A stretch of 40,295 bases of DNA from Cudoniella acicularis. Lineage: Eukaryota; Ascomycota; Leotiomycetes; Helotiales; Helotiaceae. Position 1 is the first letter of the stretch, and each line of letters opens with the position of its first letter. The stretch covers positions 1-40,295 of the forward strand of contig JAAMPI010000383.1 in NCBI GenBank assembly GCA_013054445.1, given 5' to 3'. The translations under genes and the position numbers were made by a program. Under the pieces are notes generated by a model, which saw nothing but the letters and a program-made list of their open reading frames with translations, was not told the DNA's origin and did no database searches. Below, one piece after another: positions 12,501 to 24,496 of the stretch.

Positions 12501-15070
12501 GAAATTTTGAAATTAGGAGGAGTCATACTCAGCTGGCCCTCCAAGAGGCTGCACGCCCCCCCCCCCCCAAAACAAGACTTTTGTCCCAAAAATATCATAC
12601 GTATCACAACCCATCGTTGCCCATTGAGGCCTAACCATATAAACCTCCAATAAAATATGAAATAAAGTTCCTACCTGCATATGAAGTTCCAATAAGTTTT
12701 CTGCCGTTTCAGTCCGCTTTCGTTTCCGCATTTTCGACCTTTTATTTTAAAGTGCAGCAAGCTTCCCAAAAAGGGAGTTTGCGATTCTGATTCTTTAGGG
12801 ATGTGGCTGGTAGTTTGAGCTTTGTGGTTGGAGGGGAGGAGGGAGCGGAGGGGGAAGGGGCCTTCAACTGGCCCGTTCGTCGAAGAGAACAGATTGATCA
12901 TCGATTAATCATGCTAATAGCGACGCAAGCGTGCATGCGAGAAGAGTCTATTTTTCTTAATTCTCTGCATACAGAAACTTTTCAACTTGCAGTAGGTAAT
13001 TGTAGGCTTGCTTCCCCGGATTGAAATCATTGGGAGTTAGGTCCCGAGGAAGCGAGGAATGTGAGGCTTGTGGTGTCTGATATCTCAGCCTCACTTTTTA
13101 GTTGTCAATACCTTGCTTCGCTGTGGACTTAAAACAATACCCATCTCCCGAACTCCCAGGCGAGGGGAGGCCATGGCTCATTCATTACTTCCGTCCTAGA
13201 CCGTTCACTTTGCTGGCCCTGTTCAAGGCGACCAGTCCTTCAGCAGGTAAGCCCAACACCAACATCATAACAAACAGACTCAGCTCCTCGTTCCAAATTT
13301 CCCAACTCGACGTGCAGGCTCGATATGAGGCCGCATCAACAAACACGGGCCTCACTCACATCAGCCCAACATTGCCGAGTAAGGCTATTCCAACACAGCA
13401 TGGTCGTTTCTCAAGTCAGTACGTGAGAGCGAGAAATCTGCAAAAATATGATAGTTTCATGCATGCCAGCACTTGGGAAAAGGCATCTGGAGTTCATCTC
13501 CGGTCAGAAGAAGCCTTCTAGAGGATCCAACATGCACGTAATGAGGCAGGAAGCAGCCACTCGCCTGGGACGAGGTAACGATGCCATACGGTGCGCAAAA
13601 GAACATGTTTACATATACACGACACATGAGGCAAACTCTCTCCATTTACTTGATCTCATGTATGTACGGCACTGCCAACTTGGCAGTGCCAACACTGAAT
13701 AATCTCAGCCTCTCGCCCGATACAAGGCCAAAATGCTACGCAGAAGCGTGAAGACCCATCTAAAACATACGAGTAACGTCCCTCAAGAACAAGGCAGCCA
13801 GACCCCCCTGCTCTTTTGTATAACTCATTCTCCGTTGTTGGGCAATGTTGGTGGCACAGTATCGTTGTTTAACACTCAGCCTTGGAATGAATTGCCTTGG
13901 GTTTGCCTTCATTCTTTTCAAGGTTCCGACACGGTGAGAGAGATGTGCATGAACGAGGCAACCAAATATACCGGTATCTGGTTCTCCTTTCAAGTTCTCG
14001 CGAATTGAAGCCGTGTTGGTTGGGTTTTTGGTGTTGACGCCCAGTCCCGTACACGCTCAGGTTTGTTCAAAGTATCTTCGCCAAAGCTTTTTGGGGGGGG
14101 ATCTCCGTCTGAAGTGGCCAACCAGCCAGGGCCTGTTTTGAAACCTGGTCAAACAAACTTCTGACAAACCCGAGCACGGGGATAATGGCATCCACAAAGT
14201 ACAGCATCCGTATAGCCGCTGACTGTTATTCTTTTTTTTTAATTCCCTATCGCCTAGCTGGAGCTTTCTGAATCCTCTATTGGATGCACAAACATCCGGA
14301 GCTCATTTCCGAAACTATTTTCCCCATCGAAGCCGAGATGGCGCCCCTAAGATCTAGACCCCTGACCGAAAGAGGGAATTTTAGACTACTGTGGCGGCCC
14401 CTTTGGGCTATGCCTGATATAACGAGAATGCGTTCTGTATAGTGCAGTAACTATATATGGGACAGTAAGATGAGGCTGAAAAGAAGGACGACGACGGTGA
14501 AGGGCGGAAGAAAAATCTTGGGTAGCCTCATCATCGTCGTTGAGGCTGAAGAAGTCGTTTACACTACCAGTATCTTCGGTTCCTGCCTCACGCTGGATTC
14601 AATCAATCATTTACTCACCGTCTTAAAGGCGAGCAAGGGATTATTTCCATCTATAGGTTATGCTAGGGTTAATATGGAATGTTCTAGTGATTCCGGTGAG
14701 ATGGTCGCCTTACGGCGACGATTAGTTAGGACTAGGAATAGGTCGGGGGAAGTAGGATGAGAACGTAGGCAGCAAGTATCCCACTTGCAGTCTGTCTTCT
14801 CTGCAAAGTAATTAAAAAAATAGAAACAGATGTCGGCGAAGCAGAAAAAACAAAACCAGGCAGCTAGAACCCTTCAAACCCTGTACTAGATAATGAGCAG
14901 TTGTTAAAATATATTAAACTAATGTCATTGTTGCATTACAATGCCTCATTTGGTATCTAACCATCCCATTCCCTCCCCCTGAATAGTTCTGGGGGCCTCG
15001 GAGTACGACTCGCACACCCGAGGTACCAACAGCATCTGTGAATCATCTGGGTGTGTACGCTGGAGTTTGA
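9541..15070. other. Gene-poor stretch
   Basis: I found no domain or splice-consistent gene. The longest frames, 12023-12454 (143 codons, plus) and 13102-13521 (139 codons, plus), show no recognisable motif. Composition is near average, so this does not look like a RIP-destroyed repeat. A run of 13 C lies near 12556-12568. Confidence 0.4.
13668..13690. repeat. Perfect 11-bp palindrome with 1-nt centre
   Basis: GGCACTGCCAA at 13668-13678 is followed by C and then its exact reverse complement at 13680-13690. It could be a dimeric protein-binding site or a small hairpin. No gene is attached to it. Confidence 0.7.
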
Positions 15071-15830
15071 AGCAAGCATCTGATATCCAGTCGTCAGTTA
15101 GGCATATAGATGGCGCAGACCAGGAAAAATGACAGAGCTATGGCAACCAGTCCCTCCCATCCTCACCATCTTGGGCTTCGCCGTGAATAATTTCAGTGTG
15201 AAAATATTAATTGGCGACCATGTATTGCACATCTAGGCAACCCAAACACACATCCATACACTGCACCCAAACGTCTGATATCCAGTCACCAGTTAGGCAA
15301 AGAGATGGCGTAGACCAGGTACTGTGAAATGACAGAACAATGCCATCCTGCCCCTCCCTCGCCGTCTAAGTTTCGCCTGGCTAATATTAACGCTTATCGA
15401 GGGAACCCAAACACATATCCATACTGTACACCGCACCACAGCGTCTGATATCCAGTCATCAGTTGGGCAAAGAAATGGCGGAGACCAGGTAAAGTGATAG
15501 GGTGATGCCATCCAGTGTTTTCATCTTCACCGTCCTAAGTTTCACCTGGCCACCATTGCGCATCAAGGCAACACAAACACCTCAATCCATACACGGTGCT
15601 CTCATGGCATCACAAGCCCTTCGAAAGAATCTTCTCCCCTAACGAGCAGTGGCCGTGCAAAGTGATAGAGCCATGGCATTCAACCCTTTCCTCACTGTCT
15701 TGGGCCTCGCTGCGAACGTTAACAGGCTGACCGCCACCACACCCTCACACCATCGAAAATTCGAAAGCCTCTCTTCTCCGAACCAGCGGTGACGAAGCAC
15801 TAAGTACCTCTCCTCAAAAAAAGGCGACAA
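15071..15830. repeat. Diverged tandem repeat, four to five units of about 140-195 bp
   Basis: The core TCTGATATCCAGTC begins at 15079, 15274 and 15444 (spacings 195 and 170). Each copy is followed by the same order of blocks: CAGTT(A/G)GGCA, an AGA-ATGGCG block, GA-CCAGG, a TGA(C/T)AGA/G block, CATCC-, and a TTTCGCC/TTTCACC block, then an AACCCAAACACA-like block. A fourth unit lacks the first core but keeps AAAGTGATAG (15659, against 15491 in unit 3). A partial fifth keeps the TTCGAAAG...CTTCTCC block (about 15619 and 15759). The copies have diverged well beyond simple polymerase slippage. No ORF spans them. Confidence 0.75.
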
Positions 15831-18800
15831 ACATCTTCACCGCTACGTCCTCGCATACGACAACTCCCTTCAACCAACACATCCATGATTCAACCCAAGA
15901 AGCCAAGCACACTGCTGCAGGACTCAACTAATATGAACTGAGTGGCTGAGATACTTTTCGCCACTTCCAGGCTTCACCCTTGCTGAGCTGGACTTTCTTG
16001 TGTTGCAACTTTTGTGTTTGGACAGTTTGGTTGAGGACAGATTTCTTCGCCTCATTCTTGTTCATCGCGATCTGTAACTTTGTCGTTTAGATTAGAGTTG
16101 AATGGAAAAAAAGGAGAAAGGGGTAAACACTCCGGAGAGAATCCCGCATCTCGATGGAAACAAACGCCACCAACAGGCACCAACCATAAACTCGTGTATG
16201 AAGTACTAAGCAGTGTGCATCTTACCACGTTTGTGTTTGTGTCCCGAGGTGAGTGTAAAGGGTTGGGTGTGAATGGAACGAAGATCAGTGATCATCCCGA
16301 TACCCGCCCGAGGTAATCGGCCCTATCCCCATCCCATTGGATCGCATCGGGTTGTATAGAGAATAAGGCGTCTAGAACAACAGTACGGCGATGTCGTGTT
16401 GAATGCAGAGTTCTCGGTGAGGTAAAGTGAGATGAAGCAAGCCTCGTTCGTAAGATGGTTCGGCACGGCATGTCGAGTGCGTGGATGGTGTTGAGAGAAC
16501 GAAGATTGCGTAGACACCCCTATCCTTCGTCCTCATCCTCCGACCAAACATATCCTCCTGAAGCTTGCCCGCGAGTCACGGCCATTGGGTTCCCCCTCTT
16601 CTCGGCGAAGTGATGCCCGGATACAGAAGGAATAAGCTTCTAAGACCGAACCGTTCCGCGCGGCATCGTGATGGTTAATGAGACACTTCCCGTGGCCTCG
16701 AGTCACTTGACGAGATTGATATTAAGATGAGGTAATTTCGGACATCTAGACTGGCGCCCAACGAACCCGGATGACCTGAACACTTTGTAAAATAGAAGTA
16801 ATGAACGGAGTCTCAACTCTTGATTGTTTGTATCGTAAGGACAGAGAGAGACTCGTTTGCCTTGCTCACTCACTCGAGTACGCTCGTACTTCGCCACCTC
16901 AGGTGCGATAGGACAGAATACGAACTATTTGTACTATCTTCCAGCTGGCCTCTTGAAAGAGGCAACACGACGTTGAAATAAACACCAACGACAATGTAAG
17001 CAAAGTTGGCAGCTGAATGGCAAATTTTTGCCCCTTTTGCCCCCACCCGCAAAAAAGGGGCCGCATCGCTTATAGGACCCAGCTGAAAGGGCAGCTGCCA
17101 CGACCACTTCCCCACCAAGAAATCCCACTCGAATTGAACTTTTCCATGCGTGTATTGAGCGATTTCCTTGACTGTTGGAAGAAAAAGCAGAAAGATCAGC
17201 AATCGCTGTTGCCAAGCCCATCATCCTGAAAAGTACAATGATTTCTGTGGCTTAGCAATCGCCACTCGGGGGACGCGATTGCCTGCTGACTAATGCGAAC
17301 GCCAAAATTTCATACTCCTTTGAGGAATTTTTGCGGTGGTATCTCATTTGTCAACTCAACAAAGTCTTCAGCAATCATGGAAGAAAAAATTTCGCACGTA
17401 GGGAAAAGAACGAAAAAGAAAAGAAAACGAGGCAAACACTGTATGGCTGCAGTATGACGTCGGGTTCGAATTCTAGGAGAGTTCGGTAAAGGGTGATTCC
17501 GAAAATGCCGTGACCAACTGCCGAGATCCCGGCAGCCGGGTGGCGGCCTTTCCCGATAATATGGAGTGGTGGGTGGAATGAGTGTTGTAATAAACGTGAT
17601 CTTTCAGGAGACTTCAAACGACACTGTTACAGTGAGGCTTTCGAGATGCGTCAATTATTTGACTTGTCGTTAGGCAGAAAGGCGAAGGTCAAAGGAATTG
17701 AAGGTGTTGCTGTTTTTATGGGGGACTGTCGTGATGAACTGTCAATTGATCTCGATGGCCTTCGTAAGTAATTGGAGGAGTATGTTTTTCGGGTGAGGCT
17801 CGGGTTCAGTAGCAAATAGGGGTGGTATGAATACTGTACGGGAGCAATCACCCTTTTTGCCCGTCCGTTACGGGAGGGAAGGGGAAGGTAGCTGGCGTGA
17901 CATAGCTGTGTAAAGCTGCCGGTGAGCGAAGACGGCGGTGTTTATGTTGCCTTGAGTTGTTTGAGATTAGATCTGATTAGTCTATGAGTCGTGGGAGTAG
18001 CATCCGCTGCGGGTCATGACATTGCTTCCTGCAGGACCTTGGAAGAGAAACGAGAAACATGTGAGTTGCAGATATCAAAATCAAGAAAATCCATAGAACT
18101 ACGCACGCAGCCTTGTGCGATTTCAGCAAACGCGGATTGGTACTCCTTACAACGATGCAGCAGTGAAAAGGAGCAGTGTCTTTCGGAAGCGAATGTACGA
18201 ATCCGATCCACGTGTGATCAGCAGGAGCAGACATAATACTGTACGCAACTGTATCAATTGACTCCATTCAAAATTGCCTGAACTATGAATAGTATCGCGT
18301 TGCAACTTGCAAGCTTTCTCTTCGCCTTGTTTTCTCGTATTTTCTCGTATTTTTTCTCTTGGAGGTGCCTAGTGCAGAGTTTACACGCGTCTTTCAGGCT
18401 GTGCAGTGCAAATCTGCCGAATTTGAACAGATATACACGCGTTACTACCCGTAGGGATGAAGAAAACGAAAAACGGTGCCCAAAGCAAGAAACAAAAGTG
18501 GTGGGGAAAAAACAAGTGTGGGAGTTTGTATGGAGCCAGGCATGGTCAACCTGAAACGCGAGAACGACGTGTAAAGAACAAGGTTTGCTATGGGGAACTT
18601 CCCTGAGAAACAAATGCCAGTCCTTATGACTTCAAGTATGACTATGGTGCTTTTGGCCCATAAAAAGCGTATTTTGAGTCCTAATGTGCTGTCCAAAAAG
18701 CACAACAATACAACCTTTCCAGGGTGCAAGATTTTTGAGCACTTCTTCTAGAAATAAAGAAGGAACAGCCTGTAGATCGTGGGGTAGACCCTGTAACCAG

Positions 18801-21184
18801 TAGCAGTGCGGAGAAAGAACGTGCGGTGCCATTCACAGTACCTTGGTAATAAACTCTGCCTGCGAGCATCGTTGGTCGGGGAATCGGTTTTTAGCTGCGC
18901 CTATCCACGTCCGCCTCACTTCGATTTCAAACATGAACACGTCACAAAGAACCATATCATCTTTACCTTATCAAATAGGTTTTCTTGGTCGCGTTTGGGT
19001 GTCGACCCCCCTCATCCACTGCGGCTGCCCTTGCGATGCGAATAGAACCCACGCATTCCCACCGCACCTGCCCTATCGATGGCGATAAATATGCAGACAG
19101 TCAAATCTCCAGGCAGCGGCTGCTGCATGTAGGTTGATGAGCTTACTGCCGACGTTGGTCTCCCTATACCCGTTCAAATAGTGGGGCGGGGGAGTGCGCC
19201 AAGGAGCACGCCCCTAGACAAATACGGATATTCGAGCTTTCAAATCCCGCCTCCAGGTGATATATATTTCAATATCAAGAACTTAGTTAACGTGGATTGT
19301 TCTTGATGGTGTCGAAAGCTGGAATTCCGAGGGGTAACGTGTGATGCTTGAGCGCTGGAAGGAGCATTTGAGCATCCCAGGCTGACTTCTGGTGGGAACT
19401 TTTGTGTTTATACTCAAAAGTAATATGCCGTGCATTTCGAGGCCTTCCTATTGATAGGCTCAGTTTGCGAATTGCGAACTCTCTCAAGGGGTCGTGAATG
19501 GCTGCTTCTACAGCTGACAGCCCTAAATCTCATCCAGTAGGAATGCTGACTGGTGTTCCCTGGCTGGGAAGCGAGTCGTCGCGTAGCGGGCACGCGAAGG
19601 CGAAGTCGTGATTTAACATTGTGAAATGATTTTGCGCTTCTCGATAGGGTAATCGTGAAAAGGGGGGAGCGAGCTGACTTTGCTGTGTAACAACGCGACA
19701 AACTGATATATAAGGTAGCCGATTGGATTTGTGCTGACCTGAGTTGGGACCTTGAGATCAAGAGCTAAAGCTCACCGAGACTTCATCAATGGCCAATTTG
19801 CAGCAACCTCCGAGTCTGACATAGTCGCTGCCTAGAACTCAAAGAGGATGAGGGCTGACATTAAACTTGTTTCGAGTCCTACTAATGCTTTATGAATAAG
19901 CCAATAGCTATTTTCGACAAGGCAGAGTCGAATCCGATCTGGGTAGATTTAAATAAATAAGTTGGCTCAAAGGGTTGTGAGCTAAAACGTCTTCAGAGTG
20001 ACTGATTCCTAGAGGCTCTGCGAATAACGGGAGAGAGCAAGGCCTTTGGATAAGGTTCGCAAAAAAAAGGGCGACCCAGCTCGCCATATCTCACATTCCA
20101 CGGGCCATTCTTAAACTAATGAGAATGAGCCTCAATACTTCTTTCCTGCAGCTAAGACACAATCTTGCATTGGACATCTGCGTGTAACCCGAAAAGGATG
20201 TAGAAATTCAGAGGCTGAGAATCGATACAGGTACCTATATGGTGGATTGTAAAGGCGGGTTGCGTTTACTCCAGGCATCAAAAGCCCGGTGAACCAAGTC
20301 GGCTGAAGTCATCGTGATCCTCTGACCCCCTCATCTGACTCTGCATCACAGCAGCGGCTGCACATGTACACAAGACAAAATGCTTTCTGCACCAAATGGC
20401 ATCTGAAGTAATATTTCATCGGGCCCTCGTAGGACCCTCGAAAATGGGGCGGATGTGTGCTACTTATCTGACCTAGGCAAGCTTCCTGGACCACGACATC
20501 GACGGATACGGATGAATTTGTATAGTACGTGGATGACGGTATTTATACGCTATTCGTACGGTATTGTTGCTCCACGGCCCCCAATACGTAAGTAAGCCCT
20601 AATTTGGCCATCGGGGCCCTGGCGCGTGGGGCAGGAGGTCGCTACAGCCGTGGCTGGTGTGGCGTTAATAGAAAAGCGCGCGAGGCTCGGTGAGCCAGAG
20701 TAGAGTAACAAACGAGCCAATAGAGAGTCGTAAATCCAGGCGCTGTTTTGGCCTCTGGAAAAATGCCCAGGCAGGCAGGACTCAGAGCAGGCTGAGGAGC
20801 CCAAAATTGAAGTGGGCGATGGCCGTCACCGAGCTTTTGTAGTCCGCCATTTTCCAACCCAACATTAGGCAAACCAGAGCCTCCTCGCCGGGCACTCGAA
20901 CCCATGTTACTTTCTGTGCTTGCTGTCTGAGAAGCGCTCCCAGCCTTGATCCACTGCAGGACTTCTCAACAGTGGTTCGCGACCCTGCTTCACTACCTTA
21001 TAGCCCTCATTTCGCTCCATTTCACCTGCAATGCAATCAACAAGAGCCCATTTACTTCGGAGTCTCGAGATCTGTATTCTGGGAGAGCCTCTATGTTAAA
21101 TTTTCAAGCCAGCAAGGTCGCTCAACGAGGCCTTCGCCATACCCAGTATTTTCTGCGCAATCGCACCCACACTCGCGAAAACAG
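15831..21184. other. Gene-poor stretch upstream of the Est1-type gene
   Basis: I see only short, unconnected frames without recognisable motifs. The last few hundred bases before 21184 are presumably the promoter and untranslated leader of the gene at 21250. No tRNA or rRNA signature was found. Confidence 0.4.
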
Positions 21185-21247
21185 GTATGCTGGACCCCTC
21201 TCTGTCCCCATTCAATTCGCAGAAGGGAGGACTAATGCCCTTTCTAG
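21185..21247 (+). other. Probable 5'-UTR intron of the Est1-type gene
   Basis: The donor is CAG|GTATGC, there is an ACTAAT branch-like site, and the acceptor TTTCTAG ends three bases before the ATG at 21250. In the phase that would join the downstream frame, the sequence upstream has no ATG before the in-frame stop at about 21097-21099. I therefore place this intron in the leader. If it is retained, an earlier in-frame ATG at 21187 would add 21 residues. Confidence 0.5.
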
Positions 21248-21249
21248 TC

Positions 21250-24025
21250 ATGAGCGCATTCGACCAACGCTGGATTCAACACCAGCGAAAAAACCATAAA
21301 TCCACCAAGACCTACGCTTGCATTCATTGTCTCGACCGGCACGTCTTTACCAATCCCGATGACCTCTGGAAACATGCCCGCGACAACCATCAAGCCGAAC
21401 TTCCCACCGACGAAAGCGAGCAGAGGAGATATCGCACAAAGTTCGAGTTGCAATGTATACAAAACCCTTCGTAAGTCAGTCCAGGCGTGGCAGCCTCGTC
21501 CTTTGGAGGCAATTTGGTGCGAGGCTCCAGGCTGACGCTTCGCGTCCAGGTCAACAGAGACGCCTCAGCCTCAAAAGACGACGTTCAAAGACTCAAACAC
21601 AGAAGCAGAGCCGCCACCTCAAAAACGGCCGTATCCTTCGCCTGTCGCTGATCAGAGCCTGCCAGGCGACTTAAAAGAGCTAAATATAGCAACTCCACGG
21701 AGTACGGATGTTTTAGCAGGAGATGACTCTTCAGAAGGCTGCCAAACACCAGACCAACCTCGGAAGAGAGTAGCTGTTGAGAGTGCCGGATCTGCTTCGC
21801 CATTCCGTGACTCAGAATCCCCTTCGTCTCCCGGTCCCACTACAAAAGCACGCCCGACATCTGCTCCAGGTCCTTATAGCCCAAAGGCGGAAAACCAGAG
21901 CCAAATGACTTTTGAAGCATCTCGGCCTCATGTTGGAAATAAACAGCTCTGGAGCCCACAAGACGCTCCCTCCCCTGTCCCTAGATCTTCCCTGGATGTG
22001 TCTAATATTGCCTCGGTACAGGCGCAACGATCAAGAGCCCAGGTCTTGCAGCCAAAAAATCGCAAGTCCTTTCCCTCTTCGCCACAAGCCACAACCTCTC
22101 GAATACTACCCAATCGGCAACTTCAAAATACAGCCCCTCCAACAATCTTTGGAAAGAGTTCATCAGCACAAAACAGTCAGGTGACGTCATCGAAAGAAGA
22201 GGGTTTTGATATCATGCTCCAACCAGAGACCCGACCGATCTCTCAAGAGCAACTCGTAGCAGAAGTCAAAGGGATTTATGCAGGGCTCGTAATGGTTGAA
22301 GCCAAATGCATTGAGGTTGATAACAAGCAGGCCGCACTTGCTCATGCAGATGGAGGAAACCCTCCTAAGTTAAATAATGAGCAGTGGCAGGCTCTTATAG
22401 CACTCCACAGGACTCTCTTGCACGAACATCATGATTTCTTCCTTGCTTCACAGGTATGTATTTGCTATCCTTGATTCTGTTTGGGAGCTCAGCTCTTGAA
22501 ACATGTCCTGAGAGCACTTGACCTCTCGTCATCTAAAAATTCTGTGAACCAACACTAACTTACTCATAAGCATCCTTCAGCTAGCCCCGCCTTGCGCCGG
22601 CTTGCTTCTAAATACGCTATGCCGGCGAGGATGTGGCGTCACGGAATACACTCGTTCTTGGAGCTCCTACGACACCGGCTTCCTGCTTCTCTCGATCATA
22701 TGCTTGCCTTCATCTATCTCGCTTATTCGATGATGGCTCTCTTGTACGAAACGGTGCCAGCCTTCGAAGATACCTGGATTGAATGCCTTGGAGATCTTGG
22801 CCGTTATCGGATGGCCATTGAAGACGACGACATCAGAGACAGAGAAGTCTGGACCGGCGTCGCTCGGCATTGGTACTCTAAAGCGTCAGACAAAGCACCT
22901 ACGACTGGACGCTTGTACCATCACTTAGCCATTTTGGCACGTCCTAACGCACTTCAGCAGCTTTTCTACTACTCGAAATCCCTTTGTGTGGCGGTCCCTT
23001 TTACATCCGCTCGTGAATCAATCTTGACACTTTTCGAGCCGGTCTTTAATGCGGATAATGGACAAGGCCAGTATCGCCTTCCCCCTCTGGATACTGCGTT
23101 TGTTAAAGCTCATGGCCTTCTGTTTACCAAGAAAGAGATACATAAGTTTGACCACACAGTTGATGAGTTTCTCGCGCTATTAAACACTCAAATTGGAAGA
23201 GTTACTCGCAAATTCATGGAACAAGGCTACTATATAGCTGTCGCAAACAGCGTTGCAATGCTCGGCTTTGCGTCGCCAGAAAATCTTCTAATGAAGGTCA
23301 TTTCTTCACAGGCTGATAGGGAAGACGTTTCTATGGAAGAATCCTTTGACGCTACTTCTGAACCTATGGTTTCCTTCAAGCATGCCCAACATCTCAGTAA
23401 CGCAAGTACCAAAATTGTTTTGGACAGGGTTGGTGATCCGAATGTTCTGCCATTTATCCACATTACGTTGATTTTTATGCTTTTCATGGCGCATCATGCT
23501 GGTGCAATGGCTTTTCTTCAGGCGGACTTTCCTTGGACCGAGCTGGCGATTATGCTCAATACCCTGTTAGGATCTTATGAAAATTCCGATCGAATCATGA
23601 GCGAAACGTTTCCTTTGCCGGAAAAAGATGATCCTCGTCCATTCCCTGAGGACTTTGCTGTACGTGGCCTTCTCTGGGCTGAGAATTACTTTCCCTTCGA
23701 TTGGTTCACCAAAAAGAAGATCGACGAGGAAGAAAAATATCACGAAAGACCTTCAATGACTGCTCAACGAAAGGAGCGAATCCTTTGGCTAGCATGTAGA
23801 ATCTGTGCTCTTGGACCTTGGCTGTCTTTTGATGGGACCAAGTTTTCTAGCCTAGAAAACAATGAGCCGCAAGCTTCAAGAGCTTCCACATTTGCCTCGG
23901 CCACAACTCAATCCCTGGACCGAGCCGAAACATGGGAATCACAAGATTATGACCTCTCCGACGCTGAAGAAGACATGTCATCGCCACCCACGGTGCATGC
24001 AGTCGAAACAGCTCAAAATGATTGA
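21250..24025 (+). CDS. C2H2-finger protein with Est1/SMG7-type DNA/RNA-binding domain
   Basis: Exons 21250-21470, 21550-22453 and 22571-24025 are joined by introns of 79 bp (GTAAGT, CTGAC branch) and 117 bp (GTATGT, CTAAC branch, AAG acceptor). The phases agree and give 859 residues. Residues 24-47 form a C2H2 zinc finger (C24, C27, H42, H47). Residues of about 75-300 are Ser/Pro/Gln-rich and probably disordered. From about 305 onward the protein resembles the Est1/SMG5-7 family, with the typical segment GRLYHHLAILARPNALQQ near 480 and an alpha-helical repeat fold expected around it. Known members act in telomerase recruitment (Est1) or nonsense-mediated mRNA decay (SMG5-7). The nuclear or cytoplasmic role here is unknown. 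Many related fungal proteins carry a C-terminal PIN domain; this frame stops before any recognisable one. The acidic tail near 840 precedes the stop. Confidence 0.9.
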
Positions 24026-24496
24026 GGATCAAAACAGCTCTGCTTGTATGGCCATTGATAACTATGATTTGCGGGGAATCAATAAGACTGTAGTTTGTGA
24101 TGAGGTTGCGGTAGTCGTCTCTGTCATTCCAGGTATGAGAATTCCTCTCCTCCCCTAACCGTTCTAATGAAGTATACAGTCGTTCAACTCAAAGAAATTG
24201 ACAGCATGATGACATGGTGTGCATTATTCAAACTTGGTGAAATAAGGTCGTACCATGATAGCTCACCACAAGCAACTACACCTACCCTTTTACGTTTATG
24301 GATTTCTCTAGGATCTCATATTCTGCGGTTGAACGGTCAAAGTCCAAAGGGGATGGGAGAAGAAGATAATAAAATCGCGACTAGTTGTTTCACAACACAA
24401 ACCGCCAAATCGGTCACGGTCACTATGGCGAAGTGTTCCCTTTGGAAGGCCGTAACTCATACGTTATCAATATCAATTAGGCACTTAATTAAGTAA
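24026..24496 (+). other. Coding-like tail after the Est1-type stop, shifted frame with one intron
   Basis: The frame one base away from the Est1-type exon stays open across its stop codon to 24132. A good fungal intron follows (24133-24179: GTATGA donor, CTAAC branch, ACAG acceptor), and the frame continues from 24180 to a TAA at 24494-24496. The joined text contains EVAVVVSVIP followed by VVQLKEIDSMM, which faintly recalls the entry strand of PIN domains but lacks the acidic triad. It may be a decayed C-terminal domain of the upstream gene, a very small independent gene, or chance. I cannot decide from sequence alone. Confidence 0.25.

Noticed and set aside
12556..12568. Run of 13 C
   Set aside because: Simple homopolymer, with length uncertain in most sequencing; no functional context.
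13102..13521. 139-codon plus-strand open frame
   Set aside because: No recognisable motif; overlaps other open frames equally long relative to their strand; not supportable as a gene.
15071..15830. Possibility that the repeat is a CRISPR array
   Set aside because: Units are long, diverged and irregular, without short identical repeats and unique spacers, and the DNA is eukaryotic.
20870..20910. GGTTCGA-like T-arm sequence on the minus strand
   Set aside because: No anticodon arm, D-arm or acceptor stem could be fitted around it. A similar T-arm-like string at about 17462 failed the same way.
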